A stretch of 64,000 bases of DNA from positions 806,001-870,000 of the forward strand of contig OZ242357.1 in NCBI GenBank assembly GCA_965208815.1. Reading direction: 5' to 3'. The stretch comes from Bin55 sp009840545 (lineage in GTDB: Bacteria; Pseudomonadota; Gammaproteobacteria; Pseudomonadales; Azotimanducaceae). The notes under the pieces are model-generated. The model did not search any database. It was given only the letters and a program-made list of their open reading frames with translations, and was not told the DNA's origin. A program made the translations under genes and the position numbers. How positions within the stretch are numbered: position 1 is the stretch's first letter; each line of letters starts with the position of its first letter. Positions 35,097 to 44,129 of this stretch are shown piece by piece.

Positions 35097-35495
35097 TTGT
35101 GGCTCTCCTCACTGTCTGACACACAGCGCGACGCCCTAATAAGGCTTGCACATACCGTTGTTGTTTCGGATGGACTGCTCGACCCGAATGAGGAATTTAT
35201 GCTTGATGAATTCAAGCGTGAAATGGCGTTGGGCAGCAAGTCAAATGGAGACGAGGTGGCTACTGGCGATCTCTCTCAAGTGTTTGACACGCCTCGAACG
35301 CGACGGATTGCAATCATTAATTTGCTGCGCCTCTCGTACGTTGACGGAGAATTTGACGTGGAAGAGGAGTGTCTACTGAAGCAAATTGCAGTATTGTTCA
35401 AGATCGAAGAAATGGAATTCCGCCGCATGGATAGCTGGGTGAGGCGACTGATGTCGTTGGAGAACGAAGCCTCCAACCAATTCCTGGCGGAGTAA
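35097..35495 (+). CDS. TerB-like / DjlA N-terminal-like protein
   Basis: A 132-residue helical protein with two acidic repeats, VSDGLLDPNEEFMLDEFKRE and YVDGEFDVEEECLLKQIAVL, the pattern of TerB-type tellurite-resistance and DjlA N-terminal domains, which may bind metal ions. The only usable start after the upstream stop is TTG 35097. It converges with a J-domain gene on the other strand; TerB-like and J domains occur fused in DjlA proteins, so the neighbours may be functionally linked. That is inference. Confidence 0.7.
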   Translation: MWLSSLSDTQRDALIRLAHTVVVSDGLLDPNEEFMLDEFKREMALGSKSNGDEVATGDLSQVFDTPRTRRIAIINLLRLSYVDGEFDVEEECLLKQIAVLFKIEEMEFRRMDSWVRRLMSLENEASNQFLAE

Positions 35496-35502
35496 CGGGA
35501 GC

Positions 35503-36261
35503 CTATAGGTTGTCGAGCAAGATTCGTCTTGCTTCGTTAATTTCCGCCGCAAGATAGCTAGATCCGCCTTGATCCGGATGAAGATGTTGGATTAATCGTC
35601 GGTGGGCCGCAATTATTTCATCACGAGTTGCTTGTGGTTCGACTCCCAAGATGTCAGCTGCTCGTTGAGTAGACATTTGACCTTCGCTCGGGGCTTGCTG
35701 GTTTTCTCCTCCTTGCTCTGAGGTGCCCATGTTCGGGCGATGTCTCTCGACATACGACTCGAGCAACCTTCTAGATTCTTCCTCCCTGAGACTGTGATAT
35801 AGATCTGCAACCTCCTCATCGTTCAGAGAGCTAAGCTTGCGATTGGCATAGGGTCCTTGAAGTACTTCGCCTTCAATGGTTCCAGATGCATGGTCCAGGG
35901 ACATTGAGAGTTCACCTGTACTTGCAGTGCTACCGGAATTGTCGTCGTTTGCCGCGCCAAATTGCTGAAACGGATTGGCTGAGAATGAACCGCCTAGTGG
36001 ATTGCCGAATCGAGAGAACAGTGTCAACCACGGCAGGAGACCCAGAATTCTTCGCAGAAAGGGAAGAATCATTGTTCCAGCTGCAGCGAATGGATGGATC
36101 ATTCCCCTAAGTGACGCTAACAAGAGGACGGCCGCCAGCACTCCGCCGGCGATCACAACGAGCTTCGAATTTAGGGGAGTTTTCTTGTTGTTCCACAGGA
36201 GCTTGAACAGCAATACAAGAGCGAGCACGCCCATCACGCCAAGTACAAAAACAAGAATCAT
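35503..36261 (-). CDS. Membrane-anchored J-domain (DnaJ-like) protein
   Basis: A 252-residue protein with two or three N-terminal membrane helices (MILVFVLGVMGVLALVLLFK, KLVVIAGGVLAAVLLLASLR, then a hydrophobic region to residue 90), a variable Gln/Ser-rich linker, and a C-terminal J domain with HPD at residues 228-230 (IQHLHPDQGGSSYLAAEINE). J domains stimulate Hsp70 ATPase; the C-terminal placement resembles Tim14/Pam18 and DjlA. It starts within the stop of the VWA-domain gene (ATGA), so the two are coupled. Confidence 0.85.
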   Translation of the reverse strand: MILVFVLGVMGVLALVLLFKLLWNNKKTPLNSKLVVIAGGVLAAVLLLASLRGMIHPFAAAGTMILPFLRRILGLLPWLTLFSRFGNPLGGSFSANPFQQFGAANDDNSGSTASTGELSMSLDHASGTIEGEVLQGPYANRKLSSLNDEEVADLYHSLREEESRRLLESYVERHRPNMGTSEQGGENQQAPSEGQMSTQRAADILGVEPQATRDEIIAAHRRLIQHLHPDQGGSSYLAAEINEARRILLDNL

Positions 36262-36932
36262 CGCTTGACTTGTGTGAGTAGTCTTGAGGCCAAGTTTCCT
36301 TTTAGTTTTTGTATAGCTTCTCTGCCACCAGTTGCATAGGTTGCAACCGCGCCGAGTAACTCCGCCAATTCGCTTGCCGACCCTGGTCTAAAAGGGATGT
36401 GTGCGCCCCCGGATCGTTGTGCAATTCGAGCAAATACTTGCGCGGCCAGAGGGTCGGATCCCTCTTGGAAGACAAACACGGGCACGCGAAACAAGCCTAG
36501 TTGGCCTGCCAGTTCGTATAGCTCAAATGGACTCTCCTCACATGCGTCTCCAACTAGGACAGCCGCTTTTAATTCGGACGTACGAGACTCGTTGCGAAGA
36601 TGAGAGAGTACGCGTGCGATTTGGGTTCCACCTGCAATGCAGCGTACACGTTGCATGCTGGTCAACAATTCGTTTGAGGTATTGTTCCAATTTGATGCAT
36701 GAAATTCGTTGAATCCCCGGTAGTAGACGAGCTGAACAGAGAGCTGTTTCTCTTCGGCCGTCCTAAACAGTTCTCCATGTAGACTGGTTGCGAGATCCCA
36801 AGTGTGTTCTCGACTTGCTGTGGCATCCATAGCGAACACCAATCGAGCTTTGGTTCGAGTAACAACGGGGTGTTTCTTGGTCTCCTCCAGAAATGCCGCG
36901 ACAGAATTCTTCTGGTCTGGAAGCTTCTTCAT
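36258..36932 (-). CDS. VWA-domain protein
   Basis: A 224-residue protein consisting of one von Willebrand factor A fold. The metal-binding MIDAS motif appears as FAMDATASRE (DxTxS rather than DxSxS), with GGTQIARVL and AAVLVGDACEES further on supplying the other metal-site residues. It ends with a glycine- and basic-rich tail. I use ATG 36932; a GTG at 36953 is in frame. It is coupled to the J-domain gene by ATGA. Partner and substrate are unknown. Confidence 0.78.
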   Translation of the reverse strand: MKKLPDQKNSVAAFLEETKKHPVVTRTKARLVFAMDATASREHTWDLATSLHGELFRTAEEKQLSVQLVYYRGFNEFHASNWNNTSNELLTSMQRVRCIAGGTQIARVLSHLRNESRTSELKAAVLVGDACEESPFELYELAGQLGLFRVPVFVFQEGSDPLAAQVFARIAQRSGGAHIPFRPGSASELAELLGAVATYATGGREAIQKLKGNLASRLLTQVKR

Positions 36933-36984
36933 ACAGAGATTATGGACTAACACTCGGAACGTTACTGACTTTTGCTTTGGCCAT

Positions 36985-37012
36985 TTGCACTAACAGGCTA
37001 GTTTCGTATACA
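36985..37012 (+). promoter_or_regulatory. Possible sigma70 promoter for the YdcH-like gene
   Basis: TTGCAC (36985-36990), a 16-base spacer and TATACA (37007-37012) lie about 50 bases before the TTG start at 37062. Confidence 0.4.
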
Positions 37013-37061
37013 TTAGACTTGAACGCAGCATGAACTATCAACAGAATTTGAGGAGGCTAGA

Positions 37062-37262
37062 TTGTTAGAACAAACCGAGACCGAGCAACAGTTGGAGCGA
37101 CTTCGTGTTGAACATCGCGACTTGGACGAAATAGTAGACATACTGATCAAGTCAGGTCACCAAGATGAGATGAGAATTCAACGTTTAAAAAAGAAGAAGC
37201 TTCGACTACGAGATCAGATTGCAAGGCTCGAAAGTTCTCAATCTCTACAAGCGGACGCTTAG
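37062..37262 (+). CDS. YdcH-family protein (DUF465)
   Basis: A 66-residue charged, helical protein: LEQTETEQQLERLRVEHRDL followed by a lysine-rich RIQRLKKKKLRLRDQIARLE segment, the pattern of DUF465/YdcH proteins, whose role is not established. The start is TTG 37062, preceded by a strong AGGAGG. It stands alone with a likely promoter upstream. Confidence 0.75.
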   Translation: MLEQTETEQQLERLRVEHRDLDEIVDILIKSGHQDEMRIQRLKKKKLRLRDQIARLESSQSLQADA

Positions 37263-37455
37263 ACGATCAATTGCTGTCCGGCCGGAATCTACCGATGCGT
37301 CCGGATAGACCCAAGGGCAATTGCTCGTTGAGCTTCGAACGAACATGACTCACCTTACATTGTGTGTTATGTCGCTCTAATTTCATTAACAGCTAGACGG
37401 CTCGCTGACTAATCCAAACTGCTCGTTCTCGACAGGTTTTGAATCGCTCCTATAG

Positions 37456-37782
37456 ATGCCTAAAATGTCGAACCGCATCCATCGCATTTCCCGCTTTTTC
37501 TCACTAATTTACGCGGTAATGGGCGAAGAACGACGACTTACACGCATGATCTACGATGCCTTTGTGGCTGTAGTAGAGACTGGAACGGAAGAGATCAGAC
37601 CCGGTCATGTAGTTCAGTACATGCGCGAACAAAACAACCCCTTGGGCATCTGGAACGTCAATGGAGAATTTTCGAAGTTGCGCGATATGGGGGTTATTGA
37701 GCTTGACGAAGCCACTGCGACATGGAGATTGGTTCGGTCTTTGAGCTATGAGGATGCTGAGGAGAGGCTAAACGGACGTTGA
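37456..37782 (+). CDS. Hypothetical protein, possibly winged-helix
   Basis: A 108-residue protein I do not recognise. FSLIYAVMGEERRLTRMIYD is followed by VAVVETGTEEIRPGHVVQYM and WNVNGEFSKLRDMGVIELDE; the alternation of helices with a final beta-like TWRLVRSL resembles a winged-helix fold, without clear homology. ATG 37456 and ATG 37465 are both possible. It is separated from its neighbours by non-coding sequence on both sides. Confidence 0.6.
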   Translation: MPKMSNRIHRISRFFSLIYAVMGEERRLTRMIYDAFVAVVETGTEEIRPGHVVQYMREQNNPLGIWNVNGEFSKLRDMGVIELDEATATWRLVRSLSYEDAEERLNGR

Positions 37783-37893
37783 ACTGGAACGTCTAACTGA
37801 TCAAGGCGGGTAATGTCCAGTGGTCGGGCTCGTCTCTACAGTGATTGGTGCGCACTTACCGTCACCAAGTGTCTTCCGTTCTCTTCTTCAAAT

Positions 37894-39000
37894 TCATCGA
37901 AGAGACTCAACTCGAGCACTCATATCGTTCTTTACTACCATGCGAACATCGTCTCCCAGTTGATCCACAGATGCGAGGGACCCTCCAATCGCATCGCTTA
38001 ACTGTTCGACAGTCACGTCGGCCATTGGCAAGCCTTTGGAACCAAGAATTTTCGGTGCAATGTAGACAACCAGCTCATCCCACAATTTCGTGGTCAGGAA
38101 GGATCCTGTGAGTTGTGGTCCCGCTTCAACCAGTACCTCGTTGACGCCCTCATGTGCCAGCCGTGCAACCACCTCTTCGATATTTCCCTGATCATGTGCA
38201 TACGGCCACTTTCCAACCTTTGCAGGCAGCTCTACACTGTCTTGACACACAACTACGACCTCACCAGCTCGACCGAGCATTCTTGCATTGCGAGGAATTC
38301 GCCCATGTGTGTCGAAAATTACACGAAGAGGAGGAGTGAAATTGTCGGAATGGAGCCGAACATCGAACCTCGGATCGTCGTTTAGAACTGTGCCTATACC
38401 GGAAACAATCGCACCGCTTCGCGCACGTAGTTTGTGCGCGTCCAATCGCGCATTTGCACATGTAATCCAATGACTTTCACCGGTCTCCGTAGCGATTCGT
38501 CCATCCATCGAGATTGCGACCTTTAAGCGGATAAAGGGTCGCCCATGTTCCATCCGCTTTCGATAACCTGGATTAAGTAATGTCGTCTCGGGTAATTCGA
38601 GAACCGTTACGTCGATGCCCGCTTTGCTCAGTCGCTCTAGACCCTGTCCGCTCACTGAGGGATTGGGGTCTAGTTCTGCCACTACAACTCTGCTAACACC
38701 CGCATCAATCAAGGCATCACAACAAGGCGGTGTTCTTCCGTGTGCGCAACACGGCTCGAGACTCACATACGCCACACAACCCGAAAGGTCACGATTAGCT
38801 TGGCGTATTGCTTCGACCTCCGCGTGGGGACCTCCGTCGTGCTTATGAAAGCCCCGACCCACAACTCGACCCCTGTCTACCAGCAAGCACCCAACTCTAG
38901 GGTTATTACGTGTGACGGAATGAAGTCCTTTGGTAGCCAGACCAACGGCTGATTTGAGGTAGAGGCGATCAACCTCAACTTGGTTACTTCTACCTTGCAT
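37894..39000 (-). CDS. ribD: Riboflavin biosynthesis deaminase/reductase
   Basis: RibD deaminates and then reduces the pyrimidine intermediate in riboflavin synthesis. The N-terminal deaminase domain has the zinc motif HAEVEAIRQA and PCCAHGRTPPCCDALIDAGV; the reductase domain contains RPFIRLKVAISMDGRIATET and VLVEAGPQLTGSFL. From ATG 39000 it is 368 residues, as in E. coli. The frame is open upstream to TTG 39054 and would add a short Cys-rich stretch (CNRCCTPTSYGCGC); the shorter form fits the family. Other rib genes are not in the window, and I see no FMN riboswitch before it. Confidence 0.93.
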   Translation of the reverse strand: MQGRSNQVEVDRLYLKSAVGLATKGLHSVTRNNPRVGCLLVDRGRVVGRGFHKHDGGPHAEVEAIRQANRDLSGCVAYVSLEPCCAHGRTPPCCDALIDAGVSRVVVAELDPNPSVSGQGLERLSKAGIDVTVLELPETTLLNPGYRKRMEHGRPFIRLKVAISMDGRIATETGESHWITCANARLDAHKLRARSGAIVSGIGTVLNDDPRFDVRLHSDNFTPPLRVIFDTHGRIPRNARMLGRAGEVVVVCQDSVELPAKVGKWPYAHDQGNIEEVVARLAHEGVNEVLVEAGPQLTGSFLTTKLWDELVVYIAPKILGSKGLPMADVTVEQLSDAIGGSLASVDQLGDDVRMVVKNDMSARVESLR

Positions 39001-39417
39001 GCATCCGCATCCATAGGAAGTGGGTGTACAGCATCGATTGCAACGGATTGGCAATACCCATGAGAGTGCGCATTTTATGCGTTGAACCGTAAATACACTG
39101 CTCCTGAGAAAAGAGTGACATCGGGATTTTGTTCAGTTCAGACTTCAAGCACTAATTGTTTTTGTGGGGCCATTTGAACACGCTGCGACCCATCAAATAG
39201 CTAGCTGGATGGACTTGTCGGCAGGTCGGACAAAAGGGAATACGTTGCTTAGTCTTAGTCTGAGTTGAGGCAGTCTCGTAAAATTCGTTTTTTGTGTGTG
39301 AAGTCTCTAGCTAATCTTCTCAATTCTGACTGCCCTCCGCTTTTCACTTGCTTGCTCTCGATGGGCGCAGTATCGAGAGAGATCGTTGAATCTGCTTTCT
39401 AGTTACGGCTATCGAAG
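39001..39417. other. Intergenic region between ribD and prpB
   Basis: About 417 bases between divergent genes without a credible ORF. It holds an 8-bp inverted repeat close to prpB (listed separately). Promoters for both flanking units should lie here, but none matches consensus well. Confidence 0.5.
39355..39379. repeat. 8-bp inverted repeat upstream of prpB
   Basis: CTCTCGAT (39355-39362) and ATCGAGAG (39372-39379) flank a 9-base GC-rich loop about 40 bases before the prpB start. It could be a regulator site or leader hairpin. Confidence 0.55.
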
Positions 39418-40341
39418 GTGACCAGGAAAACCGTTTTGTCCTACTCACCGACATCTTCACAAACTCCGGGAGAACGTCTACGCGAAGCTTGGACAGTGGA
39501 GAACCCGCTCCAAATTGTCGGAACAGTAAATGCCTACAGTGCACTTCAAGCCGAAAGAGCGGGTTTTAGGTGCATCTATCTTTCGGGCAGCGGAGTCGCA
39601 GCAAGTTCACATGGGCTACCGGACTTGGCTATCACCTCGTTGGACGATGTATTGGTCGATGCTCGAAGAATTACGGGTGCAACGGATGTTCCGCTTCTAG
39701 TCGATATTGATACGGGGTGGGGATCTGCTTTCAATATTGCGCGTTCGATTCGTGAATTGGAGAGAGCGGGTGTCGCGGGAGTGCACATCGAAGATCAAGT
39801 GGCAACTAAGAGATGTGGACATCGCCCAAACAAAGAGATAGTGTCGGCAGACGAAATGTGTGATCGAATCATCGCCGCCGTTGATTCGAAGTCACATCCC
39901 AGTTTTGTAGTTATGGCACGAACCGATGCTCTAGCAGTTGGGGGATTGAAAGAAGTGTTGGACCGGGTAGAGTGCTATGCAACAGCAGGTGCTGATGCGA
40001 TTTTTGCGGAAGCAATGACTGATGCGCAGATGTACCAGCAGATTGTCGAATGTGTGGATGTGCCGGTTCTTGCGAACCTGACGGAATTCGGCGAGACACC
40101 GCTCTACACACTCCAAGACTTGCGAGAAGTAGGTGTGCGGATGGCCCTATATCCTCTTTCTGGCTTTCGAGCGATGTCAAAAGCAGCAGAGTCAGTCTTT
40201 GAGGCGATTCGAGAAGAAGGTACACAAAGTAAAGTCGTCGAGCGCATGCAGACTCGGGAGGAGTTGTACGAGGTTCTCAAATACCACGAGTTCGAAGAAA
40301 AGCTAGATGCACTGTACAAAGGAGGAGATTCGAATGGTTGA
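39418..40341 (+). CDS. prpB: 2-methylisocitrate lyase
   Basis: PrpB splits 2-methylisocitrate into pyruvate and succinate, the last step of the methylcitrate cycle for propionate. The 307-residue protein has the catalytic KRCGH at residues 131-135 (Cys133), preceded by the metal-site region VDIDTGWGSAFN and HIEDQ. The length and KRCGHRPNKE context fit PrpB rather than isocitrate lyase. The start is GTG 39418. It overlaps prpC by a few bases, so the prpB-prpC-prpD operon is tight. Confidence 0.93.
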   Translation: MTRKTVLSYSPTSSQTPGERLREAWTVENPLQIVGTVNAYSALQAERAGFRCIYLSGSGVAASSHGLPDLAITSLDDVLVDARRITGATDVPLLVDIDTGWGSAFNIARSIRELERAGVAGVHIEDQVATKRCGHRPNKEIVSADEMCDRIIAAVDSKSHPSFVVMARTDALAVGGLKEVLDRVECYATAGADAIFAEAMTDAQMYQQIVECVDVPVLANLTEFGETPLYTLQDLREVGVRMALYPLSGFRAMSKAAESVFEAIREEGTQSKVVERMQTREELYEVLKYHEFEEKLDALYKGGDSNG

Positions 40342-41458
40342 CAAGAAACTTGGAGGCAGTGGATTACGTGGACAGGTTGCTGGAGAAACTTCACTGTGTA
40401 CTGTGGGCAAAACGGGAACCGGACTTACATACCGTGGCTACGACATCTCCGATCTTGCGGCAGGCGCAACATTTGAGGAAGTTGCCTATTTGTTGCTATA
40501 TGGCGAACTACCTAACGAGCCTCAGTTAACGGACTACAAACAGAAGCTAAAGTCGTTGCGGTCCTTACCAAGAGATCTAGTCGCCACGTTAGAAAAGCTT
40601 CCTGCTTCGTCGCATCCCATGGATGTATTGAGAACAGGAGTATCGGTTCTCGGAAACTTGGAACCCGAATTCGATAGCACCTTTCAGCAGAACGTGGCGG
40701 ATCGACTACTGGCGGTTTGTCCGTCAATCATCAACTACTGGTACCGATTTAGCCATGATGGAGTTCGAGTAGATGTCGATACTGATGTGGATTCTGTGGC
40801 CGAACACTTCCTTGCAACGTTGTTGGGTGAGGTTCCCGACCAAGTATTTGCGAGGGTCATGGATGTATCCCTGATCTTGTATGCAGAGCACGAATTTAAC
40901 GCGTCCACATTCACTGCACGCGTGTGTGCATCCACCTTGAGCGATATGCACTCTTGTGTCACCGGTGCCATTGGATCTCTACGAGGTCCATTGCATGGAG
41001 GAGCAAACGAGGCTGCAATGGAGCTGATTGATCGGTTTGAGTCTCGTGAAGAAGCTGAAGAAGAAATTCTGCAAATGCTCGAACGCAAGGAATTGATTAT
41101 GGGATTTGGACACGCGATCTATCGCGAGTCCGATCCGCGTAACACAATCATCAAGCAGTGGGCTGAGAGACTAGCGAAAATGGTGGGGGATACGAGGATC
41201 TTTGATGTTTCGTGTGCGATTGAAGAGACCATGTGGAGAACAAAGAGACTCTTTGCCAACGCAGATTTCTTTCATGCAAGCGCGTATCGGTTCATGCGTA
41301 TCCCAACCAAGCTCTTCACTCCTATATTTGTGTGCTCGAGGGTCTCTGGATGGACCGCACACGTGATGGAGCAGAGAGAAAACAATCGCATTATCCGACC
41401 AAGTGCGGAGTATGTGGGCTCAGGCCCCAGACCATTTCCCAAACTGGCCGAGAGATAG
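40334..41458 (+). CDS. prpC: 2-methylcitrate synthase
   Basis: A citrate-synthase-family enzyme that condenses propionyl-CoA with oxaloacetate. ATG 40334 has GGAGGAG just before it and gives 374 residues beginning MVDKKLGGSGLRGQVAGETS. Motifs include YRGYDISDLA, the catalytic GPLHGGANEAAMELID, GFGHAIYRESDPRN and RPSAEYVG. The short length (no N-terminal domain of type II citrate synthase) and operon context support PrpC. It could also act on acetyl-CoA to some extent. Confidence 0.92.
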   Translation: MVDKKLGGSGLRGQVAGETSLCTVGKTGTGLTYRGYDISDLAAGATFEEVAYLLLYGELPNEPQLTDYKQKLKSLRSLPRDLVATLEKLPASSHPMDVLRTGVSVLGNLEPEFDSTFQQNVADRLLAVCPSIINYWYRFSHDGVRVDVDTDVDSVAEHFLATLLGEVPDQVFARVMDVSLILYAEHEFNASTFTARVCASTLSDMHSCVTGAIGSLRGPLHGGANEAAMELIDRFESREEAEEEILQMLERKELIMGFGHAIYRESDPRNTIIKQWAERLAKMVGDTRIFDVSCAIEETMWRTKRLFANADFFHASAYRFMRIPTKLFTPIFVCSRVSGWTAHVMEQRENNRIIRPSAEYVGSGPRPFPKLAER

Positions 41459-41488
41459 CTTGGCCGCCTGCGGTCAACAAGAACAACG

Positions 41489-42931
41489 ATGTCAGCAAAT
41501 GTAGATTCAAGTGTTCGGCCTGAGCCGGACAAAGTCCTGCAGGACTTGGCAGATTACATCTGCGAATACAACGTCACTTCCGAACAAGCATTGCAGACCG
41601 CGCGGCACTGCTTGATCGACACCTTAGGGTGCGGTTTCCTTGCCCTGAAGTTCCCCGAGTGTACAAAGCTATTGGGTCCTGTCGTACCGGGCACCATCGT
41701 CCCAAATGGCGCCCGCGTTCCGGGAACCGACTATGTACTCGATCCCGTTAAGGCAGCATGGGATATCGGCTGCATGATTCGGTGGTTGGACTTCAACGAC
41801 ACCTGGCTCGCGGCGGAGTGGGGACACCCTTCGGACAATTTGGGAGGAATCCTTGCGGTTGCGGATTTTGTGAGTCAACAAGCCAATGTAGAAAACCGAC
41901 CTCCGCTTTCCATGCTCGACGTGCTGTGCGCAATGGTGAAGGCACATGAAATTCAAGGGTGCTTGGCTCTCGAGAACAGTTTCAATAGGGTCGGTTTGGA
42001 TCATGTACTGCTCGTTCGGGTGGCAACGACTGCTGTTGTCACTCAAATGCTCGGAGGCTCAAGAAAACAGGTCATCGATGCGCTCTCCCATGCGTTTATC
42101 GATGGGTCCAGTCTGCGAACCTATCGGCATGCACCGAACGCCGGTCCACGTAAGTCTTGGGCTGCGGGTGACGCAACTAGCAGAGCAGTTCGACTTGCAA
42201 TGCTCGTTTTGAAGGGTGAGATTGGCTACCCAAGCGCGCTTTCGGCACCGACGTGGGGATTCTACGATGTGTCTTTTGGAGGCAAACCATTCTCATTCCA
42301 GCGACCTTACGGAAGCTATGTGATGGAGAATGTTTTGTTCAAGATTTCGTACCCAGCAGAATTTCACGCTCAAACGGCCGTCGAGGCCGCAGTTCACTTG
42401 CATCCAACCGTTGCAAGCCGCATTGACGAAATAGAGCAAATCGTGCTGAGAACCCATGAATCTGCAATTCGAATCATCAGTAAAACAGGTTCGCTCAACA
42501 ATTTCGCTGACAGGGATCATTGCTTGCAATACATGACCGCCATTGGATTGCTCAAAGGAGACTTAATTGCAGAGGACTACGAAGACGAGACCGCGGCAGA
42601 TCCGAGAGTCGACAAGTTGCGTGACCTCATGCTCGTGGTCGAGAATCCTCGTTATAGTCGTGAATATCTCGACCCTGATCGGAGATCCATTGCGAATCAC
42701 GTAGAAGTGGTCTTTAGGGATGGTTCGAAGGTCGAAAAGGAAGTCGAGTATCCAATTGGTCATCGCCTACGTCGAAATGAGGGGATACCAAAGTTAGAGA
42801 AGAAATTTGCACAGAACCTTCGTACGTGCTTTTCAGAATCTCGTGCATCACAAATCGAGACTCTTTGCCTTGATCATGATCAGCTTGTAGGAAAGTCAGT
42901 GCTCGAATTTATGGAGCTCTTGAGGAACTAG
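41489..42931 (+). CDS. prpD: 2-methylcitrate dehydratase
   Basis: PrpD dehydrates 2-methylcitrate to 2-methyl-cis-aconitate. The 480-residue MmgE/PrpD-family protein has the typical start (LADYICEYNVTSEQALQTAR and CLIDTLGCGFLALKF), WLDFNDTWLAAEWGHPSDNL and KSWAAGDATSRAVRLA. It follows prpC after 30 bases. No prpE (propionyl-CoA synthetase) or separate hydratase (acnD/acnB) is in the window; propionyl-CoA may come from branched-chain or odd-chain catabolism. Confidence 0.93.
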   Translation: MSANVDSSVRPEPDKVLQDLADYICEYNVTSEQALQTARHCLIDTLGCGFLALKFPECTKLLGPVVPGTIVPNGARVPGTDYVLDPVKAAWDIGCMIRWLDFNDTWLAAEWGHPSDNLGGILAVADFVSQQANVENRPPLSMLDVLCAMVKAHEIQGCLALENSFNRVGLDHVLLVRVATTAVVTQMLGGSRKQVIDALSHAFIDGSSLRTYRHAPNAGPRKSWAAGDATSRAVRLAMLVLKGEIGYPSALSAPTWGFYDVSFGGKPFSFQRPYGSYVMENVLFKISYPAEFHAQTAVEAAVHLHPTVASRIDEIEQIVLRTHESAIRIISKTGSLNNFADRDHCLQYMTAIGLLKGDLIAEDYEDETAADPRVDKLRDLMLVVENPRYSREYLDPDRRSIANHVEVVFRDGSKVEKEVEYPIGHRLRRNEGIPKLEKKFAQNLRTCFSESRASQIETLCLDHDQLVGKSVLEFMELLRN

Positions 42932-42935
42932 CACT

Positions 42936-44027
42936 TCAAAAAACGATTATCGACCGACCCGCAATTTTGCCCTCTGCTAGAGCGGCTGTTGCTTCGTTGA
43001 TGTCTTGAAGCGAGTATGTCTCGGTTACGAGCGACTCAAGATCCAACTTACCTTCCCGGTGCCAATCGAGAAATACCGGAAAGTCCGTGTCGGGCGAACA
43101 AGATCCACCTATTGAACCGCGAAACTGCTTCTCGGTGCCGAGAATCTCCCCCGCTTGCAATTCCACAGTAGTGTGAGGAACACCCACCAAAACAGCGGTT
43201 CCTCCTTGTCGTGCACCAAAATGGCCAGGTCGGACTGCTGGAACGATTTGTTCCATCGTAGTTTTCAATCCTATGCAATCGAACGCATAGTCGACGCCGC
43301 TGACCTCGCGGCCAGCAATGCTGACTTCATTGGGATTCACGGTGAGCTCATGAATCGCTCTGACGGGATCCTGCTTGGAGGCGTTAATGCCGATCGTTGC
43401 GCCGAACTTCTTCGCGAACGTCAGCTTGTCTTCATCCAGGTCGACCGCAATGATTGGGTCTGCGCCGCGTACACTCGCGGCAACAACCGCCGAAAGACCG
43501 ACACCACCCACACCAAATATAGCAACCGATTCGCCTGCCTGTACGTCAGCGGTGTTTATGACTGCGCCCGCACCCGTCATAACTGCACAGCCGATGATGG
43601 AAGTTGAGTGCTTGTCAGTCATTGGTTCGGTCTTCACAACGAATCGCTGGTCGGCGATTGTGTGGGATGCCCAAGTAAACACGTTTTGGGATATGGCTGT
43701 CTTACTATCGAGATTTAGAGTTGCGGGAGTTGCTCGCGACGGGTCCTGTCGGGCATTTCGAGGAACCCACGTTACGAGGACTTCGTCGCCTTCCTCCACA
43801 TGACTCACATCTGAGCCCTTTTGAATTACCACACCTGTCGATTCATGACCGAGAAGAGTCGGATTTCTTCTTGGACCTCGCATTTGGTGGAGTTGAGAGT
43901 GACATATTCCAGACGCAAACTGCTTGACTACCACTTGAGATGGATTGGGGTCCGGCAAGTCGACTTCACGAACATCCAACGGAGCTTCTTCAATCGGGAG
44001 TACAGCTACTTGGGCGGGTGTGGGCAT
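42936..44027 (-). CDS. Zinc-type alcohol dehydrogenase without structural zinc site
   Basis: A medium-chain dehydrogenase/reductase of 363 residues. Catalytic-zinc residues appear as GICHSQ (Cys), GHEST (His-Glu) and IIGCAVMTGAG (Cys). The NAD-binding motif is IFGVGGVGLSAVVAA, with an acidic AVDLDEDKL favouring NAD. The four-cysteine structural-zinc lobe of class I/III enzymes is absent: the segment WVPRNARQDPSRATPATLN contains none. It converges on prpD with 4 bases between stops and probably belongs with isocitrate lyase upstream on its strand. The substrate is unknown. Confidence 0.82.
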   Translation of the reverse strand: MPTPAQVAVLPIEEAPLDVREVDLPDPNPSQVVVKQFASGICHSQLHQMRGPRRNPTLLGHESTGVVIQKGSDVSHVEEGDEVLVTWVPRNARQDPSRATPATLNLDSKTAISQNVFTWASHTIADQRFVVKTEPMTDKHSTSIIGCAVMTGAGAVINTADVQAGESVAIFGVGGVGLSAVVAASVRGADPIIAVDLDEDKLTFAKKFGATIGINASKQDPVRAIHELTVNPNEVSIAGREVSGVDYAFDCIGLKTTMEQIVPAVRPGHFGARQGGTAVLVGVPHTTVELQAGEILGTEKQFRGSIGGSCSPDTDFPVFLDWHREGKLDLESLVTETYSLQDINEATAALAEGKIAGRSIIVF

Positions 44028-44129
44028 GATTCAAAATCCAGAGATTAGGTTTGGGATTGGTACAACTTTTGCGTTCAGGCTTACATTGACGGTTTAGTGA
44101 CTTTCTCCCATTTGAGCACAAGTTTTGCT

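Noticed and set aside
39001..39417. FMN riboswitch before ribD
   Set aside because: The conserved RFN-element sequence blocks are not visible on either strand.
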